Shown: one piece after another, positions 28,820-40,500 of the stretch
How the letters are laid out: each line of letters starts with the position of its first letter
Position numbering within the stretch: the stretch's first letter is position 1
Source of the DNA: Asterias rubens
Taxonomy: Eukaryota > Echinodermata > Asteroidea > Forcipulatida > Asteriidae
Length of the DNA: 64,000 nucleotides
Assembly: GCF_902459465.1 (NCBI RefSeq)
Contig: NC_047065.1
Coordinates: 7,695,521 to 7,759,520 of the forward strand
Direction of reading: 5' to 3'
Notes under the pieces: generated by a model
Told to the model about the DNA's origin: nothing
The model's input: the letters and a program-made list of their open reading frames with translations, nothing else
Databases searched by the model: none
Made by a program: the position numbers and the translations under genes

Positions 28820-31800
28820 TCAGTAATTCCGTTTCCTCTTCTTTGCTGCACTCTTCTGCAATTTCTTACGAAGCTGAAACAAAACACAATCATGTCTTTA
28901 AATAACTGTTGGTGTTCATTGACAGAACTATTGCATCGGGGTTAAACATAACACTCTAAAACAGTTGTCTACCCCACAAGACCACTGACCTGAAACAGTG
29001 ACAAATGCCGAGGGGTTGTGGTTGGGGGGAAGGGGGGAGGTTATTGGCAAGGATGCTGAAGTGTGAACTAAGGAATCAGTAACTGAAGTGTGAATTAAGG
29101 AATCGTAACGTTTTGTGGGCTTGATATTTTGCTCTCTGAACGAAAAAGTTGGGGACTTTTGATTGAGTACAAGGGCCGACCTACATGTGCATATGGTATT
29201 GACTTTCATTGACTTTTCAGGCTTCTTAAAATAGTTTTGGTGCTGATTTTACATAGGGCTGAAAATCAGAGCGAGTTTAAAGTCAGGAGAATATCACGCC
29301 TAGTTTTGTTTACATTTGCAAATACTGTGTTTACTGGATACAGAAACAACAAACACTGAATTGTTGTCTCAGTGCTATCAGGTTGTTAATTGCCTTTGCA
29401 AAAGGTCAACATAGGCAAAATTTGTATAAGTTTGAAGCCTGCCCGCTTTAAAGGTAGTGGACACTATTGGTAATTACTCAAAATAATTATCATCATAAAA
29501 CCTGTCTTGGTTACGAGTAACGGAGAGAGGTTGATAGTATAAAACATTGTGAGAAACAGCTCCCTCTGAAGTGACATAGTTTTCGAGAAAGAAGTAATTT
29601 TCCACGAATTTGATTTCGAGACCTAAAGTTTAGAATTTGAGGTCTCGAAATCAAGCATCAGAAAGCACACAACTTCGTGTGACAAGAGTGTTTTTTTCTT
29701 TCATTAATATCTCGCAACTTCGACGACCGATTGAGCTCAGATTTTCACAGGTTTGTTATTTTATGCATATGTTGAGATACACCAACTGTGAAGACTAGTC
29801 TTTGACAATTACCAATAGTGTCCACTGGCTTTAAACGGCCGTGTTAGAACTCGTCGCTGCCCTTTTATTCCCTGATTTACAAATAATTATAACTGGATTT
29901 ACCTTGCTTGGTAACTTCCGCCTGAAAAGAAAATGCAAAGAAAAACAGGGCGTTATAAAAGATTCAAATAACCCACTGTGGCTCTCAGTGATATTTGTTA
30001 TAAACCATGCAAGGATGGGTTTAAATTTCATTGGGCAAATTCATCTGTGAAGAACACATACTGTAACGTGGTGGTGGGTTGGGGGTTATCCTTTATGAAG
30101 GGATTTGCCCAGGTGTTCCTGGCTGTGGCTGCTGAATGCGCCGTAGCACCTTGTAAACTCTTATAGGGTGCTACATAATTGGGTCTCAGAATTCCTAACT
30201 TTCAATAACCTATCTTTCTGAAAGTTGATATATATTCAGCGCCTTGAGTACCTTGTTGGTAGATACATGCGCTATATAAGACTTTGATATTATTAGTATG
30301 GGCAAACAAAGATCCACTCTCTAATAGGAGACTTTTGGGATGCTTGGTGGCAGCAGACTTACCAGGTAAATTTCATTGTTCTCTGTAATTTACGCGTGCT
30401 CAGAACTACTTAAACAATGGAAATTTGCCTGGTAAGTCTGCTGCCACCTAGCGTTCCAAAGTTTCCCATTATCTGCCAGCCACAACTCATTGTAGATTTG
30501 TTGTCCTTAAATTCTAAATGTTCAATATACGATGCAAAGTAATTTGCCCCCACCCCTTATATCTGCACCTCCCACAAGAAAACCACTTCACATTGGGTCG
30601 TTTTACAAACTCACTTCTTCTTGGTGGGCATGTCCTCATGTGACTGATCCAAAATGCTGATGTCATCAAATCGGGTCAGAGACTTCAGACTAGAGGTCGT
30701 AGTTAGTCTCCGCTGGGCTTGCTGTAAAGTCAAACACAAAATACAATGTACGTCACAAATAAAACAACAAAACTTGGCAAACTTGGAATAGGTAATTCTA
30801 CTATTAACCCATGTGTATAACTTGTTTCTACTTTAATATGTAGTTGAGTACTTTGTAGATTTAATTTTGTAATTGATCATTTATCCAGTCTTGGTTTGCC
30901 CCTTTGCCCAATAGCTTTGAGATAACATTGTACTGTTTACTTTAGAGAATCATTATAGAATTGGTTTTGCTAGCAAAAACGTTGCTGGCAGTGTAAGCAC
31001 TTTATGTAATCCACCATATACATAAACTGACAAACCTGCAGAAGTTCGAGATCAATGCATCAATGCCAAAACAAAAATGAATAAAACGCTCACTGAGCAA
31101 TAAAATCCAAACGCGAAACTAGATTATTTATTTCTTATCAAATATGAAATGTCAGCAACATCATTTCAAGGGATGTTTTCTGCTATCATCATCATTAGAC
31201 TGAGTAAGTTTTATGTAAATCTGTGATCTTCACAACCTTTGTTTCAAACCAATTCTGTAACGTTCCTTTAAGCTTGTTTCCAAGCAACAGGAAGTAAAAA
31301 CAGCTAAACTTTGTACCTTTTCCTTCTTGGTTACTTGAAGACGAACAAAGTTCTCCTCTTCATATCTGTGAAATAATAAATGACAGTCATAAAAGATTAA
31401 CCGTTAGTGCAACATTAAGGCTTGTTCAAAATACACTGGGTATTGTATAAGCTTGGGCGGTTCCAGAAATTTGGGGCTCGGTTCCGGTTCCGAAAAAAAG
31501 CTCGGTTCTGAGACATACCCGGTTCCAATTCAATATAAAACATAAGCCGCCCGTCCCGAGCTCACACACACATAATTGAGCCGATCTATTTTAACTGAAA
31601 ATAACCAAGTTAATCAGACATCGGTCCCGAGCTCACACACACACAATTGGAGCCGATCTATTTTTAACGAAAATACCAGAATACCAACCCCAAGTCAATC
31701 AGACATCGTGCCACCGAGCACCTATTCTCCCTGCATTTAACCAAGTCTTTGATTTAGCCGGCAGTCAGTATGTCCGTTGTGTAGCAGTACGTCCGTAGTG

Positions 31801-34515
31801 CAGTACGTCCGTAGTGCAGTACGTCCGTAGTGCAGTACATCCGTAGTGCAGCACGTCCGTAGTGCATGCAGTGTGTCGTCTCTGTACATACAAGTGTACA
31901 TGCCTGTACATGCATACAGTACTGTGTGTTTTGTGCATGGATGGGGCAAGCTTTTATAAATATGGATATATCGGCAGCCAATCACAACGTGCTGTCTATT
32001 TGGACTTTGGACTCTGTACATGTACATGTATATGCATGAGATATACATGTATAGATGCCTATGCATTGGAGGGGGCTGTGCACTGTGTATGCAGCCACAC
32101 GTGATAGTTGATACTCATGTCGGCTTGAAGCCTTTGCACACTGTATCTGCGGTCACCGCTTTCAACATCAAGCCTCAATTTCTAGAGCCGGTTCGTCGCA
32201 GGATCGGCTCCACAGAGCCTTTTATAGTTGGGACTCGGTCTTTTAAAATCGGAACCGACAAAAGCGGGTACCCGGTTCCACAGAAGAGTGGAACCGCCGG
32301 TTCGGTTTTCAATTTGGAACCGGGTAGAACCGGGTAACCGAAGGAACCGCCCAAGCTTAGTATTGTAAACAAAATCTAGAACCAAAGTCTCCAATATGGA
32401 CCATTTTATATTAATGCAGTTATATTAAACGCTCTTGCATGAGAGTTTTTGGAACAATAGGTGGCAGCAGACATACAAGGTACATCCACTGCCGAGCGAT
32501 TAAGAACACCGGTTTCAAGCACTGGTGTTTGATCAGCAGGGTGTGGGTTCGGATCACGGTCGTGACACTTGCTACATAAAATTGGGGAGGTAGTGCTTTC
32601 TGCTCTACCGGCCAGGCTTCGAATTGATGATACCCAAGCCTACATCCGTATGGACTGTGAAAGGGTAACCCTGTACTGTTTCAGCCCTAGGAGTAGGTGG
32701 CAACGGCCTCTGCAATAAATAATTGTCGCCCACACCTTGAAGTGGCCTTTAGGCCTTGTGTGTCAGGCGACTTGCATAAAAATTAAAAAACAACAAAAAC
32801 AATGGACAATTGCAGCGTATGGCTGCTGCAACCTAGTCTTACATTGGAATGAGAATAAATAAGACTTGCAATTACAACTCAAAGAATAGTTAATCTTTTA
32901 CAAATCAACAAATAAATAAACAAGTTTTTACATACTCTCGTTTATGTCTGGCTTCATTATCATCTTTCAGTCTGTGTAAATGAGTGCCCTCCTGCAAATG
33001 AAAGCAAAGAAATATTAAGTACATCTATGTACAAATAAATAGACACAATCTCTGTAAGGATAGGTGAAGATTTAGGGTGAATTGGGAGAACAATATTTGG
33101 CTGTAAGGAAAATTGCAGATTTGAAGTTAAAAGATGAATAACAAACATGTTCCAAATTTTCAAAATTGGCTGACACACTTGACTGTGACTGAAGCCATCA
33201 TGGTTTAGCGTGTTGTTCACGGACTAACATGCCATGACCAAGATTAATCCTAAGGTAAGACGAGTTACTCGTCCTAACTCGAGATAAGACGAGTCCTAAC
33301 TCTTTGTGAAACCGACCCCTGGAAGTAAACACAAACTTTAACAACACCAGAAATTAATTTCAGTGCATTAGCACATTTGGCAATGACACAAGACGACCTT
33401 CTTGGCATTTTAAAGACTTTTGGCATAACTTTTGTACACCTCAATGCTAAGTATTAGGAAAATTCATGCATAAACCATCAATTTATTCAAGCAAAATGAC
33501 AATGAAAAAAAAATACTGCGGACTCCAAATAACATAATGCAAGTGATTTGAAACTGTAAATCAAATCAACATTTTGACTCACCCGAACCTCCTCTGGGCC
33601 ATCAAAGTATTCCTCTGTAATACAAACGAGTTCAATAATGTGAATTTATTATAAGAGCGGTTCATTTTCAGGGAATTTTCTGCCGAATCAGGGACAGTTG
33701 GCAGCTCTCTGAAGGGGCACAAAGCAGATGTTCAACTGTACTGAGCCCAATATTATGGCTCTGCTTACCGTAAGCACAGAATCAGCGCTTACGGAAGCAG
33801 GGAATTCTGTGCTTACTGCGAGGGTATTTCACGGGTTAGCGTCAAATTTTGGCTTCTGCGCGTGCGGAGTTCACATTACTAGGTATTCTACGCTTACAAG
33901 GCTAGTGCAGAAATTTGGTGCTTGCATGTAAGCGAGGAATTGTAAGCGCAGAATTTGGCGGTAAGCAGAGCCATGAAATTTGCGGCCCTGTTCTCGTTGA
34001 GAATGCTGCCACAAGTGACCAGTATACCCAGACCCAGCAAACTGCCTGCCCTCTTGGGATGTAACATAAAGAAAATAGGGGTGTGGTTGAAAACCATAGC
34101 ATCGGGTACAATAAGCAAAGGCAAGGATCCAGGAGGGTAATCTTCTGCACTGCATAAATAATGACTACAACATAGTACAACTGCTTCAAATCTACACTCC
34201 ATCAAGGTATCTTCGATCAAGTTCCATGATCCTCCTCATTGAACCCAAGTCTCGACACTTATGGGGAGACAGGTCTTTTTCTTCAGCTGCGCCACGCATC
34301 TGGAACTCTCTACCACTTAATCTTAGATCTTGTCTTTGTACCACAAAATTCAAATCTCTTCTCAAAACTTATCTTATGTCACAACTACTTATGTCACAAC
34401 TTATCTTATTTTCAACAACTAATTTTGTTGTGTCTATTTTTCTTTGTTTTGTTTTAGTTTTGTTTTAGTTTTGTTTTTGGTTTTACTGCACCTTGAATAC
34501 CCAGCATTAGAAGTC

Positions 34516-34546
<31 letters not shown>

Positions 34547-37500
34547 TAGAATACCTCTTTATTTTACACTGTTCAGGGCTGTCCACAAACCCAAGATCAC
34601 TACATATTGAATGAAAGTTTACGATAATTGATACAATTTTTAGTTCTTACGTCTGAGTTCTTGCATGAGAGCACTGCTCAGGGCTCTCTTCTTAGCTTTC
34701 TCAAGATGCTTCTCCTGCCTCTGCTTCACCGTCTCATCACCATCTATAGCCAGGAACAAAGATAACGAAGAAATAGTAACATTTAAAAAACTTGTTAACT
34801 TTTGGTACAGCTATACAACACTTTTTAAATTGAAGTGTCAGCCACTTCCGATAGGCCTCATAAGTTGGAACCAAAACATTTAGCTAGAATCTGAAATCCT
34901 TATTACTAGGCATGGGCGAATTATTCGAATATCCGGTTAATGGCGGATAGGATTTCCTATCCGTAACCGCGAATGCCTTTTTTTTCTTAACCGGATATCC
35001 ACAATGGGCGCGAATACCTATTTATAGACCGGATAGTTCTGTAATTCCAACCAAGTAACCAGATATTCTTTAATATCCGAATATCCGCGGACGTCAGGCG
35101 ACAACTGATAGGAATGTTTTGTCTGAATCCTTATGAAACTTCTATTAAGACAGCATAAACAGCATAAATTAAGTATTTAACTATGCTCACCTCCATGAAG
35201 AGTTAAAACAATGACATTTCTGACGTAATTTGTTCAAAGATTACGAATGTTTTCCTTCACGTAGAGTCAAACACGATCAAAAGAAAAAGCAAATCGCCAT
35301 CTTTAAATTAGATCCGGTTATTTTTATGAATGAACCGAGTGACACTGTCTAAAACTAATATCGATCCGCCCATAAGATCTCATTACAAACGAACAGCGCC
35401 CTCTAGCGAAAAAAAAATAAATATTTATAATTTTCTTTTTTTAATAGTGCCCTCTAGCGGCGAAAAAAACTAATGAATACCGGTTAATTTCGGATAGTTG
35501 GCCAGCGGTATCCGAATATCAAAATTTCACTATTCGCCCAGCACTACTTATTACCAGTTGCAAACCCATTATCCTTCAACAAAAATGAAAACCTACTACT
35601 ACATAAATGTATTTAGTCAACCCATACTCTAAAGTATATTACTTCAATATAAACCACAAGGGAAACTGACTGGGTAAATTTGTAAATGATTTTTGGGGTT
35701 GAACAAAGAATTGACTAGAGTGGGATTCGAACCAACGACCTCCGGATTAACGTGCCGGCGCTCTACCAACTGAGCTATCTAGCCCTATATTGGCGGTGTC
35801 CCTATTTTGTCAATATCTTTGTTCGGGGTGCCAGTCAGAAGCCATACAACCGTTTACTGCCGTGTAGCCAGGGATCACACCCAAATTACGATACAACCTG
35901 GGAAGCGGCAGCTAGGGGATCACCTTAAGGGGATAGCTCAGTTGGTAGAGCGCCGGCACGTTAATCCGGAGGTCGTTGGTTCGAATCCCACTCTAGTCAA
36001 TTCTTTGTTCAACCCCAAAAAGTATATTACTTCAACAGAGAATTAGACTTAAACAGTGCATGCATTAGGTCGCATTCCTTTATATCAGCAGAACTTGGCG
36101 AGAACGTTTTTTTTTACTTGCAGGGAAAGGCGTTAAATTTAGAATTGCATTTCTTTTTCCGTTTTCATTGACAGTCTGTTCAGCAACTTCAATAAGGATT
36201 GTGCAGTGGAGCATTAAATTGTGGACCCTCGTGCAATGGGCTGTATGTTGTACAAGTAAAAAGCTTATACGACTTGGCATTGAATTGAGAAAAGTTTCCG
36301 TATGGCGCCACCACTTTTATTTCTCATTCGATATGAAATAAAATAGTACCTTATTTACTTCAATGAGATATCATTTTTGTAAAAATGAATGGAGCTGTCG
36401 GCAGGATGCGGAAAGTTATCCTTGAAATGCTCCACTGTGGGCAGTTTGATGATGTTCTGAGGGACTGCAATTACATAGACCTTTTCGCAAATACCAAGCG
36501 CAAGTGCAAACTGTCGAGTGAGGTGCATGCTGGTTTAGCTAGTGATCAAATTTGATAGCTAGCTAGACCAGCATGCACCTTATTCCACGTCTATTGTGCG
36601 CATACTGAGTATTTGCAATAGGGTCTATGAATGTCACAATGCCCATGAAACAATTTGAATTTCTTTGTTATCACCCACAACTATCATCAATACCGCATCT
36701 AGCCTTAAATGCTTCAGAGCACTGACTTACCGTAATGCATGGCAACCACTTTTGGAGGCACATACTTCTTTGGTTTTGCGACTTCATCATCGTCTGAACT
36801 GTCTTCTGCATCTTCCTCATCGAGCTGTAAGCAACAAGGCAAATTAAACACATACTTTTGATATGATAGTAAATGGCTGATTGAAGAAAATAACTGGGGA
36901 AAAAAAACCTGACCTATCAAAGAAGAGGGCTGTCTAAATTCAATGATGGATTTTTGTTTAATATGTGGTTAGGTGTGTCATCAGTTTTAAGGATCAGGTT
37001 GTTCTTGTTTTATTGTCTACCAAGTAAATTGAAATAAATCATGTAATTCTCACCCCCCCCCCCCCCCCCCCCAGTAATGGAGCCCCAAACCAATATTGGC
37101 CCCTAGCAAAGTCGGCCACAGTTATATTATGTTTTTTTATCCAAGCTCAAACATACATCTAGGGGCGACTTTGCAAGGGAGCGACATTGCCAGGAGGCAG
37201 GCAGCTTTGCTAGGTGGCGTCATTGTTTGGGGCGACATTGTGGGGAGTGGGGGGGGGCACTTTGAAACAACTAGGGTGAGCTGTTGAGGGGGCGACTTTG
37301 CAGGAAACGACTTGGTTGGGGGCGCGCTTGCAAAGGGGCAAGATGACCAGCACTCAGGTTAAATATTGTATACTAACCTTGCTAAGCAGATTGCCGGGAT
37401 TTGGTTTATATCTAAGTGGATCATTTTCAGCGATTGTTCCTGTAGCTGCCGTCTTAACGAGCTTATCAACCTGGTAATGTAGCTTCTGATCAATCGGTCT

Positions 37501-40500
37501 CATGCGCTCTAGAACTGTTCTGATCTCAACCAGGTGCTCAATGGATGGGTTGCCGCTTAGCTTACGACCCTCAGTCTTCCGCATCATGACGCACGTCACA
37601 TTCATTAAGTAGCTACAAAGAGTCAACAATCAAAAACAATGATAAACAATCTCGTTACAGGCCTGTATGCTTCTTTTTTTTTTTAAGGGCAAGGGCACCA
37701 AGGCAGTTTCTCCTTGGTGAAGGGCATCCTATGGGGAAATTGTAAGTTTCCACTGGAACATTCCAAGGGCACTAAGGCAATGACCAGTGTGCATGGAAGC
37801 AATTGCCTTCGCCCTGAAGTATCAGGCGTGTAGTGAACTTTGCCATACAAACGGCCATCAGAAGACCCACTGGGCACCCCTCCAATGTCTGCAACACTGT
37901 TTCCTTAGGATGTCATCAGCATGAACAATTATGTCAATTTCAAGACACAGGCTCTGGTAAATTGTTTATTTCTCTCTGCACAAGGATAGTATTTGTTAGC
38001 AATGGGATTATAGAGAGGTGATCAAACATATATCCGTCCCCTGAACCTTTAATATTGAGCAATGTTAAACAACTTGTCACTCCCATGACGTCACAAAAAC
38101 ATCATAAGCCAGAATGGAAATGACCGTGAGAGGGTGATGAATAGCACCTTTTAAAAAGTGTTTCTCTCATCTTCTAATTTTGGGCTATGTTGCTGTACCA
38201 GTCCCCCCTGAAGATAAAATTGAAGAAATGATAACTAATGATTTACATATTCCTTCTAGTTGTCAGTATTACATTCAAGTCAACCAAGAATAATCTACTT
38301 ATTTCTGACCTTAGAAGTAGATGGTATTTGACTTCCAGGAAGCTGATTCCTTTGGATGTAGATACTTCTCCATCTTCTACTTTCTTCAGTAGAGTCTGCA
38401 CACTGGCTGTTACACCTGACACCTGATACGAGGTGAACAAATAAATTTGATATTCAATACACAGTATACTTACACCCAAATGTAATTTTAAAAGTAGGTA
38501 CAGACAATTTTCACTTGCCCCTGACAGGATTATTTTCTTGATATTGCCAAGTAATTTTTCTTTGAGAGAGCCACTGGCACAAATAAAACGGGATTTGAGA
38601 GGGTCACACAAAGGGGCACAGCAATTTTCATTTTGTAATTCTATGAGGAAATGTAAATCAGTCTTGGAACTTTGCAAAGGGCGCCACAGAAAAAGCGTAG
38701 GCCTGGTGATGTGATATGTTGGGAAATAACTTTTAACACATGTTGGCCCTTAGTGTTATCAGAAAACTCTAATTCTCATGATCTATTTGATGAGTAAATG
38801 AACTCAGTTTTGAGTTTAGCAGGAAGAGCCAAGTTTTGGCATCGAGGGTCCAGTATATAAATGCATCAATGGTAATGAGACAATCTGACCTAGTGTTTAC
38901 TTACTTGATCTGAGAGTCCTTTTAGAGAGGCGATTAATTTGACAACATCTTGCTCCACCTTCAGAGAGTAAAAAATACAACCATTAGTTGTGATTTTAAC
39001 TTAAATGATCGGTTGATGGATTGGTTATACAGAAACACATTTAAACTAATGACAATACTATTATAAACTACATTCATAAACACCCCATACAGTTTCTCTA
39101 CTCCTATGGGTGTAGAGCGCGTCATGTGGGGGTGTTTAAACGATCGATAATGACCAGCTGGAGCTGGCTGTTTATAACCGGCAGGCTTCCGCATGTCGGG
39201 TGCGCAAGATTATCACGAGGAACGCAATTCATAGCTATTAGACATGTTGGAGTGCCTCAAGGAACTGTGCTTGGCCCCCTTCTCTTCCTTACATTCATCA
39301 ACGACATCCCAACTGGCATCACCTCCAAGCTGCGCCTGTTTGCTGACGACTGCCTCATGTATCGGTCAACCTACAGCACGACATTGACCGCCTCCATCAA
39401 TGGTCACTGGACTGGCAGATGAAATTCAACACCGATAAGTGCCATCTGATGAGGCTTACCCGCCGCCGCAAAATAACCAGCACCCAATAACATCTGGGAG
39501 GTGACCAACTCACTTCTGTTGAGGAGTACCCCTACCTAGGCCTCACATTCTCATCCAACATGTCCTGGCAGAACCACATAGAAAAAGTTTCCAACAAAGC
39601 AAACAGAATGCTGGGCCTCCTACGCCACAACCTAACATATTGTTCAAGAAAAATCCGTGAGAAAGCATACATAGGCCTCGTCAGACCACACCTAGAATAC
39701 TGCAGCACAGTTTGGGACCCCCACAGCAAAAAAGACATCACCAGAGTGGAGAGTGTTCAAAGACGTGCTGCCAGATTTGTCCTCCAGAGGTACCAACGTA
39801 GAGACAGTGTTTCCTCCATGCTACAACAACAAGAGCTGGCGTGGAAGTCACTTGAATGGAGAAGACAGGCCGCCAGTCTGTCAATGCTCTACAAGATACA
39901 GCACAACATCGTCGCCATCAATGCCTCCCATTACCTGTCTCCAATGATTCCTTCCAACAACAGATCATACCACCCTTGCAAACTCCTGACCATCACTAGC
40001 CGCACTCAGCTATGGTAGTTCCTACTTTCCAAGAACAGTCAAACTCTGGAACTCGCTCCCAGTTGTGGTGTTGGCCGCCCCAACCTTAGAGTCCTTCAGG
40101 GGAGGAGTTGTAACAAGCTTATAAGCAGCAGCCCAGTTTTTACTCGCACTTTGTCTAGCACCAGTTGAGTCCCACTTCCAGTTGTCTCGTCTTCATCACC
40201 TTCAGTTTATTCAGTTTTGTTTCTGCACTGCATCAACAATCAAGCACCCTTGGCCTTACGTCCTCACTTAAGGATTCTGCCGAGTATCAACGTAAACGTA
40301 AACGTAAACGTAGAAACAGCGTCTATCGTTCTAAGCGTGCACGCGTACACATAATCAACGCGCATCATACAGATTCTTCACAAAGTTTTTGAAAAAACTA
40401 TATGAAACCTCAAGTTTTCAATTGTCTTAGTGTCTACAATTGTATTTTTTAAACATTTTTTAACAAAAGGGAAAAAATACCCAATCCGTGCTGTGTACAG

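Larger units (their letters stand above)
35648..36018. mobile_element. Retroposon-like insert with perfect 87-bp tRNA-Asn-like inverted arms
   Basis: The arms 35693-35779 and 35932-36018 are perfectly complementary. Each holds most of a tRNA-Asn-like sequence plus 'attctttgttcaacccc'. A 17-bp direct repeat AAAGTATATTACTTCAA flanks the insert (35631-35647 and 36019-36035), immediately adjacent on the right. A duplication of that length fits LINE-type target-primed integration, so an inverted SINE dimer or a fold-back tRNA retroposon is likely. Confidence 0.75.

Noticed and set aside
35712..35999. Two functional tRNA-Asn genes
   Set aside because: One has an unpaired acceptor stem, both lie in a palindromic insert with target-site duplications, and neither has an evident poly-T terminator directly after it.
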